Shown here: positions 46,813 to 54,546 of the stretch, one piece after another
Layout: the number at the start of each line of letters is the position of its first letter
How positions within the stretch are numbered: position 1 is the stretch's first letter
Assembly: GCA_905221605.1 (NCBI GenBank)
Contig: CAJNDS010002080.1
Span: 1,145,596-1,207,595 of the forward strand
Length of the DNA: 62,000 nt
Reading direction: 5' to 3'
Source: Symbiodinium natans
Lineage: Eukaryota > Sar > Dinophyceae > Suessiales > Symbiodiniaceae
Notes under the pieces: generated by a model
Told to the model about the DNA's origin: nothing
The model's input: only the letters and a program-made list of their open reading frames with translations
Database searches by the model: none
Position numbers and translations under genes: made by a program

Positions 46813-47115
46813 CTGGCCACCCCACGCAAGCATCCATGAACTCCCCAGTGCCCGCACAGACGCCGAAGCGCACAGGCCAGACGGCAGTGGATCCTCGAAC
46901 TGTATGCGAGCACAGGGGCCAGTAGTGAGTCCACGCATCCTCCATTCAAACCCTGCACTCTATAGGCAAAGGCCAGGAATGTCACTGCCAATGCCCAGAG
47001 TGAGTGCCCATAACAGTATGGGCTGCGAGGACAAGCCTGCGTGGCAACACTGCGCCAGCAGGCTGTGGAAGCAGCCCGAGATGAACCTCAACAACAAGAT
47101 GAACCTCGACGACAA
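46813..47115 (+). other. Remnant of the copia 3' coding region up to the nested insertion
   Basis: No single frame is convincing. It contains a Pro/Arg/Ser-rich stretch open in the frame starting before 46520, and ends with DEPQQQDEPRRQ in the frame that continues without shift after the nested element (codon CAA at 47113-47115, then GAT at 53763). Confidence 0.5.
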
Positions 47116-47458
47116 TACGCGTTCCGCTGGCGGATAGAGTGGTCTTTGATTTATAGGTGCCCCTTCCCCCCTTTGAAGAAGGGGCAACGCAAAACTGTCT
47201 TAAAAGTTTCTGAGTTTTCTGCCACGTGTGTTCGCAGATCTTGCATGAGCGTAATTTATGCAAACGTTTTTCATGTGGTTTTCTGGGCTTCGCAGTAGGC
47301 ACAGCTGCTTGAATTCTTCTCAAGTGCTTGTGCCGCGCTCAGCCCTGCTCAAACAGAGGTTCGTGGTCGTTTGCATACATGGCACATATGCTTCACTTGC
47401 CACATTTTGCAGGCCGTTCTTTAGCGAACTCTTGAGCACATTTGTTCAATTTTTCCCA
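47116..47458 (+). repeat. Split direct repeat A1
   Basis: 343 bp starting TACGCGTTCCGCTGGCGG and ending at ATTTTTCCCA, directly before or overlapping the ATG of the first ORF. It matches A2 (53123-53469) except for a 10-bp extra piece near 47144, a 15-bp piece missing near 47320 and few substitutions. It contains a hairpin with a 9-bp perfect stem (47158-47166 with 47178-47186). Confidence 0.92.
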
Positions 47459-47787
47459 TGGGCGACGGCCCGGACACTCTTGTGGAGGTTGCGGTCGAGG
47501 ACGCCGACTTTTCTTCCTGCTCTGAACCTTTCAGTGTCGAGTCCGTTGTCCTCGAGCTGGAACGTGAGATCGAGGGCGAGCGTGTGGCCCGCGAGGACCT
47601 GGCCCGCCGCGTGCAGACTCTCGAGCGAACTGTCGCTGCCCTGCAGTCTCGCTGTGCTGATCTCGAGCAGGACGTGGAAGTGGTTTCTATTCGACTGGCG
47701 TCCATCAACGCCTTCTTGCACGGCTTCATCAGTCGCTTGGGCCAGCTCTTTCGCGTTGTCATCAACCGCTTGCCCGCTGGCTTCTGA
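47458..47787 (+). CDS. Coiled-coil ORF1 of the YR retrotransposon (Gag-like position)
   Basis: 109 residues beginning at the ATG where repeat A1 ends. After an acidic start, residues ~27-75 show heptad-like spacing of Leu/Val with Glu/Arg (ELEREIEGERVAREDL, RRVQTLERTVAALQ), a clear coiled coil. The C-terminal ~30 residues are hydrophobic/aromatic. Its place and length suggest a small structural or Gag-like protein, but there is no zinc knuckle and no recognised family. It ends 13 bp before the recombinase ATG. Confidence 0.6.
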   Translation: MGDGPDTLVEVAVEDADFSSCSEPFSVESVVLELEREIEGERVAREDLARRVQTLERTVAALQSRCADLEQDVEVVSIRLASINAFLHGFISRLGQLFRVVINRLPAGF

Positions 47788-47800
47788 ACAGGCTGCCCTG

Positions 47801-49681
47801 ATGGCTTCCTCCTCTAGTGCTTCGGGCCTTCCTGGCCATTCGGAAGGGGGAGAGGCGGGGCCAGCGTCCCTCAGCGATGCTCTGGCTAATCCGTCTGACT
47901 TTCATTCACGACTGGTGGCAGCCGAGACGCCAGCAGCGTTGGATGCCACCTCCATCAGTGTTTCAGAGTTCTCTTGGCACGCACACCTTCAAGAAGCCCG
48001 AGTCTTACCGCCCCTCTTGTCATGGGAGAGGGGCCCCTTGACTTGGGTTTTTGGAGAGCCGGCTAAAAGACCTCGCATCAGCTTACCAAAGGACTTCGCT
48101 GCATCCCCCCTGGAAAAGCATGGGACAGAGAAGGCTCCCCTCGTGATCCATCAGCCAATCCCAGATTTTGCCAAAAGGAGGCTCCGTGTGGCATCTCTAC
48201 TGGTCACCCAGGACACTTCGCGATGGGAGGCCCTTCGCAAGCTTCAAGTGCTGGTGCTTCTGGACCCTTCGGCGACTCAAGTTGGGCAGGTGTTGGCGGC
48301 TGAGGCGTCTTTGCTAAGGGCCAACAGTTTCCTGCAGCGAGCCTTTGCCGATGTCTTTGAGGGGAAAAGCGCTTCTACACTGGTGAAGAGGGCTTCTTCC
48401 TTGTGGCGCTTCGCCAACTTCTGCATCGACGGTGGCTTTGGGAACCCGCTTGAGGTCTCGGAACATACCCTGTACCAGTACATGTTCCACCTCGATGAGC
48501 ACGGAAAGCCAACCACGGGCTCCTCGTTCCTCCAGGCTTGGAACTTCGCGCTTCACACCCTCAAGTTGAACCGTCCCAGGTCGCTGGGGGCGCTGTCAGC
48601 AAGGGTTAAGGGTGCAGCCCAACGGATGTACTCGAAGAAGCGCAAACTGGTGCAAGCCCGACCCTTGACTGTGAAGCAGGTCAAAGCCCTGGAATACGTC
48701 GTCCTCAAGGCGCCCTACAATCACTGGAAGATCATCGCTGGCCACCTTCTTCTGTGTGTAGGGTCCAGCAGCCGCTTTGGGGACTCAATTTGCCTGGCAG
48801 TCCTCAAGGTTGAAACGGCGCAGGGCTTCACTTTGGTAGAGGCTGAAAGCTCAAAATGGAAGACCGGCAATGCTGCCTCCCGGCGTGCTCAGCTGCTTCC
48901 CCTCGCTTCTCTTGGGAAGTTCTTCGCAGATGCTCCGTGGGCCGTCGAATGGATGGCTCTGAGAGAGAAGCTGGGCCTTGGTTTGGATCCTGCACTCCCG
49001 GCTTATTCCGAGGCGACTGGCGAGTGGCTGCGGCGGCCTATGTCGACGGGTGAGGCGACCTTATACTTGAGAGAGTTTTTGTCTGCTGCATCTCAACCAT
49101 ACGATGGTGTTGGTTCCCACTCCCTCAAGACAACAGTCCTGTCGTGGGCCGCCAAATCTGCTGAAGCGCCCCTGAGCGACCGCCGCCTGTTAGGGCATCA
49201 CGTTGATCCAGGCGTGGCTTCCCCTTTGACATATGCTCGAGATGAACAAACCCGCCTCATGAGGGTTGTGCATCGCCTCGTGGAGAGAATCTGCAAGGGC
49301 CACTTCCGTCCAGACGACACGAAGGTCTGGCGCTTAGCCAGGCTCATCTCCTCCGATTGTGGGGGCGACGCCCTGGCTGAGACCGTGGTGCAGGGCGACC
49401 CGGGTGTGCCGGAGTCCGATGAAGAGGACGACGACTTCGATGAGCGGGACATGGCTGCGAACACAGGGGTCATTTCAACTCGTGAGCCCATGAGCGTTGC
49501 AGAGCTTGATGCCACAGCTGATTGTCGTATGCACGTATTTTCCCGTGTGGTGCATGTTTTGGACGGCAATCGATTTCTTTGCGGTAGGAGTTGCTCGCAG
49601 AACTATTCGCCGCTCGATGTCAGTGTACCCCTTTGTGACTTGCCTGTGTGCGCTCAGTGTGCAGCCCGAAAGGGGGCCTGA
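47801..49681 (+). CDS. Tyrosine recombinase with C-terminal Cys/His motif
   Basis: 626 residues from the Met at 47801; the frame is open further upstream but that part lies over repeat A1. The N-terminal ~170 residues are low-similarity. Residues ~175-300 look like a SAM-like DNA-binding region of YR proteins (SLWRFANFCIDGGFGN, TLYQYMFHLDEHGKP). The catalytic domain spans ~300-490: Arg325 in SSRFGD, a Lys-containing beta region near 350, H440-x-x-K443 in SHSLKTT, His466/His467 in LLGHH, and Tyr478 in TYARD as the likely nucleophile. The canonical second Arg of H-x-x-R is Lys here. The C-terminus is acidic, then has one His and five Cys, including C-x2-C, which may bind zinc. The expected role is integration of a circular cDNA by site-specific recombination, consistent with the absence of a target duplication. 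Confidence 0.85.
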   Translation: MASSSSASGLPGHSEGGEAGPASLSDALANPSDFHSRLVAAETPAALDATSISVSEFSWHAHLQEARVLPPLLSWERGPLTWVFGEPAKRPRISLPKDFAASPLEKHGTEKAPLVIHQPIPDFAKRRLRVASLLVTQDTSRWEALRKLQVLVLLDPSATQVGQVLAAEASLLRANSFLQRAFADVFEGKSASTLVKRASSLWRFANFCIDGGFGNPLEVSEHTLYQYMFHLDEHGKPTTGSSFLQAWNFALHTLKLNRPRSLGALSARVKGAAQRMYSKKRKLVQARPLTVKQVKALEYVVLKAPYNHWKIIAGHLLLCVGSSSRFGDSICLAVLKVETAQGFTLVEAESSKWKTGNAASRRAQLLPLASLGKFFADAPWAVEWMALREKLGLGLDPALPAYSEATGEWLRRPMSTGEATLYLREFLSAASQPYDGVGSHSLKTTVLSWAAKSAEAPLSDRRLLGHHVDPGVASPLTYARDEQTRLMRVVHRLVERICKGHFRPDDTKVWRLARLISSDCGGDALAETVVQGDPGVPESDEEDDDFDERDMAANTGVISTREPMSVAELDATADCRMHVFSRVVHVLDGNRFLCGRSCSQNYSPLDVSVPLCDLPVCAQCAARKGA

Positions 49682-50108
49682 CCGGACAGTGCTTCGTGGG
49701 AAAGTGGTTGTCTCCAGTATACTCCACTTGAAGCTGGATGCCTCCATTCCCCCCCCTCCCAGCTGACCTTCGGGCGTTGAGCTGGGCCGGGGGGGGGGGG
49801 GGTTGTTACATGTGAAGTATGCTTTGGCACAGTCCCGCTGACCTTCGGGCCTAGAGCGGTGCGTTTGGTGCCCGGTGTGGTGCAGACTAAAGAGGCAAAG
49901 GTCAGATTCTGCCATATGTGTGATCTAATTATGCTGGCACAGTCCCGCTGACCTTCGGGCGTGGAGCGGAGCGTCTGGTGCCCAGGGTGAGATCCGGCTA
50001 CGCGTGCGCGTAAAGCCTCGGGCCTGTCTTCGAGCATGCCTAGCTTGAGTTTCTCGTGAGCGCCGGCCTGCAGCTGTGCCCGCGTGGTAGCTCCTTTGTT
50101 GGTTCGCC
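49682..50108 (+). other. Spacer with three copies of a GCTGACCTTCGGGC motif
   Basis: No ORF of interest. The 14-mer GCTGACCTTCGGGC occurs at 49762, 49837 and 49937. Copies 2 and 3 share a longer unit (about 49826-49879 and 49926-49987) with 'ggcacagtcccgctg' and 'tggtgccc'. CCGCT...AGCGG can pair across the motif. A G homopolymer lies at about 49788-49802. Confidence 0.75.
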
Positions 50109-50762
50109 ATGAATTCTGCCATTGACAGCGAGGCGACCTTCACGGCCCGGGCCCTCGAGCTTGGCATGGAGAAGGACTTCTTAGACTTGTTGACCAAGGC
50201 CAATGTGAAGTCCCTGGGTGCGCTGGCTTTCGTCAGCCCGTACCAGATCGGCCAAGCTGATGAGAAGCCCCTGATCGATGCTGTCCGGGAGCTCATCCGG
50301 CGGGATGTCACTGCGCGGGAGCTCATCCCGCTTCGACGCTTGTGGTTCGAGGCTAGCACAACCGTCCTGGGTGAGCTCAAGCAAAAGGTTGAGGGTCAGG
50401 ACTCGGCTGAGCCTATTCGCCTGACCATAGCCGAGAGGACCACGAGGCTGGAGGAGCAGAAGAAGCGTCTCGTGGGGGTTTGCATCACGAGTGAGTCCGA
50501 ACCGTCTCATCGCCTCGTGGACCTTGTCTTCCAGCAGGGCGCTGATCAGCAGCTTTCTTGGATCCCCTGGGAGCGTCTGACTAGCAGGGCTCATGAGGTC
50601 ACCCACTCTCGTAGTGACCTCGGGCTTCAATTCGATGCAGCTGGAAATCTCCGCCTCACCAAGAAGATGCAGGAGAGCTCTTGCGAGCCGCTCAACTTTC
50701 GCAGTCCTGCATACCAAGCAGGAGTTTGTGGCCAAGGCCTGTCAGGTACCGCACCCCTTTGA
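50109..50762 (+). CDS. N-terminal part of the RT polyprotein (upstream frame)
   Basis: 217 codons from an ATG after a 427-bp spacer. Helical, charged sequence (RALELGMEKDFLDLL, KPLIDAVRELIRR, ERTTRLEEQKKRL) with no family recognised. By position it is the N-terminal extension of the RT protein. From about codon 185 (near 50665) the reading sense passes to the +1 frame (50593-52824), so one extra base or a +1 shift separates it from RT. The last ~30 codons of this frame are probably not native. Confidence 0.6.
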   Translation: MNSAIDSEATFTARALELGMEKDFLDLLTKANVKSLGALAFVSPYQIGQADEKPLIDAVRELIRRDVTARELIPLRRLWFEASTTVLGELKQKVEGQDSAEPIRLTIAERTTRLEEQKKRLVGVCITSESEPSHRLVDLVFQQGADQQLSWIPWERLTSRAHEVTHSRSDLGLQFDAAGNLRLTKKMQESSCEPLNFRSPAYQAGVCGQGLSGTAPL

Positions 50763-52824
50763 TGCATCTGACTCCATAGACGACCAGGTCAAGAGAAACA
50801 TTTTTGAACTGTTTACTGGTGGCTTCATGCCTTCGGCCAGGAAGAGGCTGTCTATGCAGAAACGTTTGGCCGCCATGAAAAAGGAGCTGGCGGTGGAGGA
50901 GCGGCGCTACCAGGCTTCGCTTCCTCCACATGCCCAGGCGGTCCTAAAGGGCAAGAACATCCTTCTTTGGCGTAAGCTGCTCGTGGAGACAGGCTTCCCC
51001 GACCTGGACGCCCAGGAGCTTATGGAGGGGGTCCCCCTGATAGGAAGGCCAACGAAGTCGCTGCTCTACGACTGGAAAGAGATCCCCGCAACTTGCACAA
51101 GGGAGGACCTCCTCGCTTCCTCAGTTTGGCGGAACAAGATGCTTTCGGGAAAAGGGGCTGTGGGGGATGATGCTGATCTCCTACACAAGGTCTGGCTGGC
51201 CACTGAGAAGGAGGTGGAGAAAGGCTACCTCATTGGCCCCTACGAGTCCCTCGAAGACGTCAAGGCAACCCTGGGCGCAGAGGAGGTTTGCTGCAGCAGG
51301 CGTTTTGGTGTCCGCCAGGGCTCCGGGGATTCTGAGAAATGCAGGCCCATAGATGACTACAAAGAAAGCGGGGTTAACACGGCCTACCATGCTGTGGACC
51401 TACTTCAGTTGCATGACGTTGACTACCTGGTCAACCTCTGCTGTTTCGTGGCAAACGCTGCTCATGACGACGGCTTCATCAGGGTAGGGCTGTCGGATGG
51501 CTCGATGCTCGTGGGGCGTACGCGTGGTGATCTCCTGGGGGGGGTCAAGTGGCTGGGGCGTTGCTTGGACTTGGAAAAGGCCTATAAGCAGATCCCGGTT
51601 TTGGCCAAAGACCTCGTCTTCGCAGTCTTGATGGTTTGGGAACCCGGGTCGGGCTCGTGGAGATACTTCATCTCCCGGAGCCTCCCCTTCGGATGCTGCG
51701 CGGCAGTTTACGGTTTCAATAGGGTTTCTAGGTCGTTGCTGCACCTGGCCCTGCATCTCGCCGGCATGATCGGCGGGGTCTATTTTGACGACTTCCCTTT
51801 GCTTGAGCCGGCCCCCACTGCAAGGATGGGCTCCCTCGCCATCGAGTGCCTTCTGGACGCCCTGGGTTGGTCGTACGCAGTGGGTGATGACAAGGGCCGC
51901 CCCTTTGAAGAGACCTTCGACCTGCTTGGTATGCGACTCAGTGTCGGGGGGCTTCTCGCTGGTCAGGTGGCCTTGGCAAACAAACCTAGCCGTGTTGAGA
52001 AGATCCGAGCCCAGGCTTCAGGGATGGCATCCTCAGGCTGCGTCACTCGCAGGGAAGCAGCCTCCCTGCACGGCCAACTGAACTTCATGGTGGGCTTCGC
52101 GGCTGGACGAGCCATGAAGATAGCCTGCAGGGCCCTGGCCAACATCTGCTACATGAACCGCTCTCCCTCCGTGGAAGAAGTGAAGTCGCTGGGGCGTTTC
52201 ATCCTGAAGACGCTCTCTGATGCACGTCCGAGGACCTTCTCACTCCGGGCGCAGGGGAGCCCGGTCTCCATCTTCACTGACGCGTCCTATGAGAAGGGCG
52301 TCGCCCGCTGGGGGATAGTTCTGCTGGACCAGAGTTCCGATAGAAGATGGGTGGCAGCAGGTGAGATCTCGCCTAAGCTTGTAGACTTCTGGCTGGCAGA
52401 GGGCATCGAGCAGGTCATCTCTCAGGCGGAGGCCTTCGCGCTGGTTCTCTCGAGGCGGGCCTGTGCCTCGGAACTGGCCGGGAAGAGGTGCATCTTTTAC
52501 GTGGACAATGACGCCGCCAGGTACACTTGCATTAAGGCCAGCAGCCCCTCTCGTTCTCTACTGAGCTTGGCATGCCTCTTCTACGCCAGCGAGTCGGCTG
52601 ATGGCGTCGTGTCTTGGATTGAGCGCGTTCCTTCTGCAAGCAACGTGGCCGACCTCCCTAGCAGGGGGGAAGCTGCGTTGGCAGCACAGATGATTGGAGG
52701 TCAGGTCGTCGACTTCTCTCAGGCTGCGCAGCTTCTAGCAGATGAGTGCATGGACCTGAGCGACCTTCCCTGGGACCTCCTCTCGTCCTCGAGCGGAAAC
52801 CTTTGGACACTGCCCTTCCTTTGA
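50593..52824 (+). CDS. Reverse transcriptase – RNase H of the YR retrotransposon
   Basis: 743 codons in frame; the natural join from the upstream frame is probably near 50665, so the first ~25 residues may not be real. The RT palm has catalytic Asp in LDLEKAYKQIP (codon 51568), a SLPFGCCAAVYGFNR block near 51685, and motif C VYFDDF (Asp codons 51787 and 51790), an F-D-D variant of Y-x-D-D. The connection has LLGMRLSV near 51930. RNase H follows: Asp in IFTDASY (codon 52279), Glu in QAEAF (codon 52429), Asp in YVDNDAA (codon 52504), and NVADLPSR near 52642, the N-x-A-D-x-x-S-R end typical of DIRS-like RNase H. The stop TGA at 52822 lies 15 bp before repeat B1. Expected function: cDNA synthesis of the element RNA. 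Confidence 0.87.
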   Translation: MRSPTLVVTSGFNSMQLEISASPRRCRRALASRSTFAVLHTKQEFVAKACQVPHPFDASDSIDDQVKRNIFELFTGGFMPSARKRLSMQKRLAAMKKELAVEERRYQASLPPHAQAVLKGKNILLWRKLLVETGFPDLDAQELMEGVPLIGRPTKSLLYDWKEIPATCTREDLLASSVWRNKMLSGKGAVGDDADLLHKVWLATEKEVEKGYLIGPYESLEDVKATLGAEEVCCSRRFGVRQGSGDSEKCRPIDDYKESGVNTAYHAVDLLQLHDVDYLVNLCCFVANAAHDDGFIRVGLSDGSMLVGRTRGDLLGGVKWLGRCLDLEKAYKQIPVLAKDLVFAVLMVWEPGSGSWRYFISRSLPFGCCAAVYGFNRVSRSLLHLALHLAGMIGGVYFDDFPLLEPAPTARMGSLAIECLLDALGWSYAVGDDKGRPFEETFDLLGMRLSVGGLLAGQVALANKPSRVEKIRAQASGMASSGCVTRREAASLHGQLNFMVGFAAGRAMKIACRALANICYMNRSPSVEEVKSLGRFILKTLSDARPRTFSLRAQGSPVSIFTDASYEKGVARWGIVLLDQSSDRRWVAAGEISPKLVDFWLAEGIEQVISQAEAFALVLSRRACASELAGKRCIFYVDNDAARYTCIKASSPSRSLLSLACLFYASESADGVVSWIERVPSASNVADLPSRGEAALAAQMIGGQVVDFSQAAQLLADECMDLSDLPWDLLSSSSGNLWTLPFL

Positions 52825-52839
52825 GCCCGGACGTTTGAG

Positions 52840-53122
52840 GGGGGGATGACGGGTCCGTTGAGGGCAGTGAGTGCAATCTCCGTATGGTCCCTGGACTCTT
52901 TGGCAGGGTCCGTCGAAGGGCAGGGAGCTTTATGTCCCATGAGCCCTTGTGCCCAGCCTTACCTTTTTGAAGTTCCCCTGATCCGAGGCAACTCGCAGTG
53001 ACGCAAAAGGATTGGAATCTTAGCGTGTTGGGAAGGGTTCGCAATTTTTACATACTGTCTATTCTTTGTGAACCTTTTCCTTTATACATTCAGATGTCGA
53101 CAGTTTTGTAAATCCTAAAGAC
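52840..53122 (+). repeat. Split direct repeat B1
   Basis: 283 bp from GGGGGGATGACGGG to AATCCTAAAGAC, matching B2 (53481-53762) except one T in a T-run and one substitution near 53066 that I can see. It directly abuts A2. Confidence 0.93.
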
Positions 53123-53469
53123 TACGCGCTCCGCTGGCGGATAGAGTGGTCAGGTGCCCCTTCCCCCCTTTGAAGAAGGGGCAACGCAAAACTGTCTTAA
53201 AAGTTTCTGAGTTTTCTGCCACGTGTGTTCGCAGATCTTGCATGAGCGTAATTTATGCAAACGTTTTTCATGTGGTTTTCTGGGCTTCGCAGTAGGCACA
53301 GCTGCTTGAATTCTTCTCTTGTGCAAAGTGTGAAGTGCTTGTGCCGCGCTCAGCCCTGCTCAAACAGAGGTTCGTGGTCGTTTGCATACATGGCACATAT
53401 GCTTCACTTGCCACATTTTGCAGGCCGTTCTTTAGCGAACTCTTGAGCACATTTGTTCAATTTTTCCCA
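53123..53469 (+). repeat. Split direct repeat A2
   Basis: 347 bp, second copy of A1, starting TACGCGCTCCGCTGG. Carries the same 9-bp-stem hairpin (53155-53163 with 53175-53183). It also contains a short open frame that is only the repeat shadow of the left end. Confidence 0.93.
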
Positions 53470-53480
53470 CCCACCCGCCC

Positions 53481-53762
53481 GGGGGGATGACGGGTCCGTT
53501 GAGGGCAGTGAGTGCAATCTCCGTATGGTCCCTGGACTCTTTGGCAGGGTCCGTCGAAGGGCAGGGAGCTTTATGTCCCATGAGCCCTTGTGCCCAGCCT
53601 TACCTTTTGAAGTTCCCCTGATCCGAGGCAACTCGCAGTGACGCAAAAGGATTGGAATCTTAGCGTGTTGGGAAGGGTTCGCAATTTTTACATACTGTCT
53701 ATTCTTGGTGAACCTTTTCCTTTATACATTCAGATGTCGACAGTTTTGTAAATCCTAAAGAC
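53481..53762 (+). repeat. Split direct repeat B2 (right end of the YR element)
   Basis: 282 bp, second copy of B1. It ends CCTAAAGAC directly against the host repeat GATGAACC. The 11 bp between A2 and B2 are C-rich and not part of either repeat. Confidence 0.93.
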
Positions 53763-53915
53763 GATGAACCTCAACGACCAGATGAACCTCGACTACCAGA
53801 TGAACCTCGACGACCAGATGAACCTCGACGACAAGATGAACCTCAACGACCAGATGAACCTCGACGACCAGATGAACCTCGACGACCAGATGAACCTCGA
53901 CGACAAGATGGACCT
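53763..53915 (+). repeat. 15-18-bp GATGAACCTC tandem repeat
   Basis: About nine units of GATGAACCTC(A/G)ACGAC(C/A)A, encoding DEP(Q/R)RP. It also appears in short form at 46649-46693 and 47081-47115. Confidence 0.9.
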
Positions 53916-54128
53916 CAAGTGCGAGTACAGGCTCAACCTGTGCCTGTAGTGGGACATGGTTGGATGCAGAGACAAGTGGCATTGATTGGCAACACAGGGC
54001 TACGATTCCATAGTCAGACGTGTGGAATGGTTCGAAAGGCACACCGTGACGGGCGACATGTTCGGTTGCTCACTCGAGAGCAGGCAGTTCTTGAAGGGTA
54101 CGAAGGATGCAGACAATGCACGCCGTGA
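53763..54128 (+). CDS. Copia 3' tail: DEPR repeats ending in a Cys/His motif
   Basis: Without an ATG at the break, the frame reads DEPQRP/DEPRRP repeats (15-18 bp units) to about 53915, then VRVQAQPVPVV, and a compact domain with F-H-x3-C (FHSQTC) and, 35-40 residues on, GYEGCRQC before the stop at 54126. The H-x3-C...G-Y-x-x-C-x-x-C layout resembles small zinc-binding modules found at the ends of some nucleases and Ada-like proteins. The frame is continuous with DEPQQQDEPRRQ left of the nested element, so this is the severed C-terminus of the same protein as the membrane-segment ORF. Confidence 0.6.
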   Translation, partial: DEPQRPDEPRLPDEPRRPDEPRRQDEPQRPDEPRRPDEPRRPDEPRRQDGPQVRVQAQPVPVVGHGWMQRQVALIGNTGLRFHSQTCGMVRKAHRDGRHVRLLTREQAVLEGYEGCRQCTP

Positions 54129-54410
54129 TGCAGATCCAGATGGAGCGAGATGGCCTGAGTTTCAACTGCGACCCCGGCTGATGTGCAAAGCTAGATGCGA
54201 GACTTGTGCGACTTCGAGTCGTGTTTAAGGGTGGATGCGATTCCAAATCTAACTGTTTCCATCCTAACATGGGATGATGCACGGGGATTTGATATCCGTT
54301 GGCATGTGTTTGAAGTTTCTCTCGAGTTCTACCGAGATTAGTGGTGGCAGTTTTCCTGTATAGATTTTGGACAGATTCTGTAGTACACTCGTCGGTACGA
54401 CGAATGTCCT
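54129..54410 (+). other. Copia 3' untranslated region
   Basis: About 280 bp between the stop of the terminal ORF and the polypurine tract. I see no conserved feature. Confidence 0.6.
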
Positions 54411-54419
54411 AAGGAGGGG
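54411..54419 (+). promoter_or_regulatory. Polypurine tract
   Basis: AAGGAGGGG directly before the 3' LTR, the expected primer for plus-strand cDNA synthesis. Confidence 0.8.
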
Positions 54420-54546
54420 TGCAAAAGGTGAAAGTACAGTAGCACACCCCTGTTTTACCCCAAAGTGATTTTACTTGGGCACATCATGTTTTCCATTGAG
54501 TGTGCAATGACACAGGCGCTTTTGCTTGAAGTGGAAAAGTTTCGTA
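54420..54546 (+). repeat. 3' LTR (127 bp)
   Basis: Identical to the 5' LTR over all 127 bp; followed by the GATTG duplication. Confidence 0.95.

Larger units (their letters stand above)
47116..53762 (+). mobile_element. Tyrosine-recombinase retrotransposon with split direct repeats (DIRS/Ngaro/PAT-like)
   Basis: 6,647 bp, bounded by A1 at the left and B2 at the right, with B1 and A2 adjacent before B2: A1 - ORFs - B1 - A2 - B2. This repeat layout marks tyrosine-recombinase retrotransposons with split direct repeats. Coding content is a coiled-coil ORF, a tyrosine recombinase and an RT/RNase H. No integrase or LTRs are present. The element sits inside the DEPQ/DEPR repeat of the host copia; removing it joins GACGACAA to GATGAACC, exactly the pattern of the repeat unit, so there is no target duplication. 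No methyltransferase domain was seen. The recombinase gene is upstream of RT. Confidence 0.88.
39342..54546 (+). mobile_element. Ty1/copia-type LTR retrotransposon (with a nested second element)
   Basis: The element is defined by two identical 127-bp LTRs, a GATTG target duplication, a primer binding site right after the 5' LTR and a purine tract right before the 3' LTR. The total is 15,205 bp, about 8.56 kb without the nested element at 47116-53762. The coding order is accessory ORF, gag (CCHC), protease, SAP-like segment, integrase, RT, RNase H, then a membrane-segment/repeat/Cys-His tail. Integrase before RT is the defining copia order. Pol is split into several frames, so this copy is probably not autonomous as written. 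The match of both LTRs over 127 bp suggests recent insertion. Confidence 0.93.

Noticed and set aside
47258-47800. Upstream extension of the recombinase frame
   Set aside because: It runs over repeat A1, and the same sequence recurs in A2 without a gene. The Met at 47801 follows ORF1 and begins a Ser-rich start, so the extension is probably not translated.
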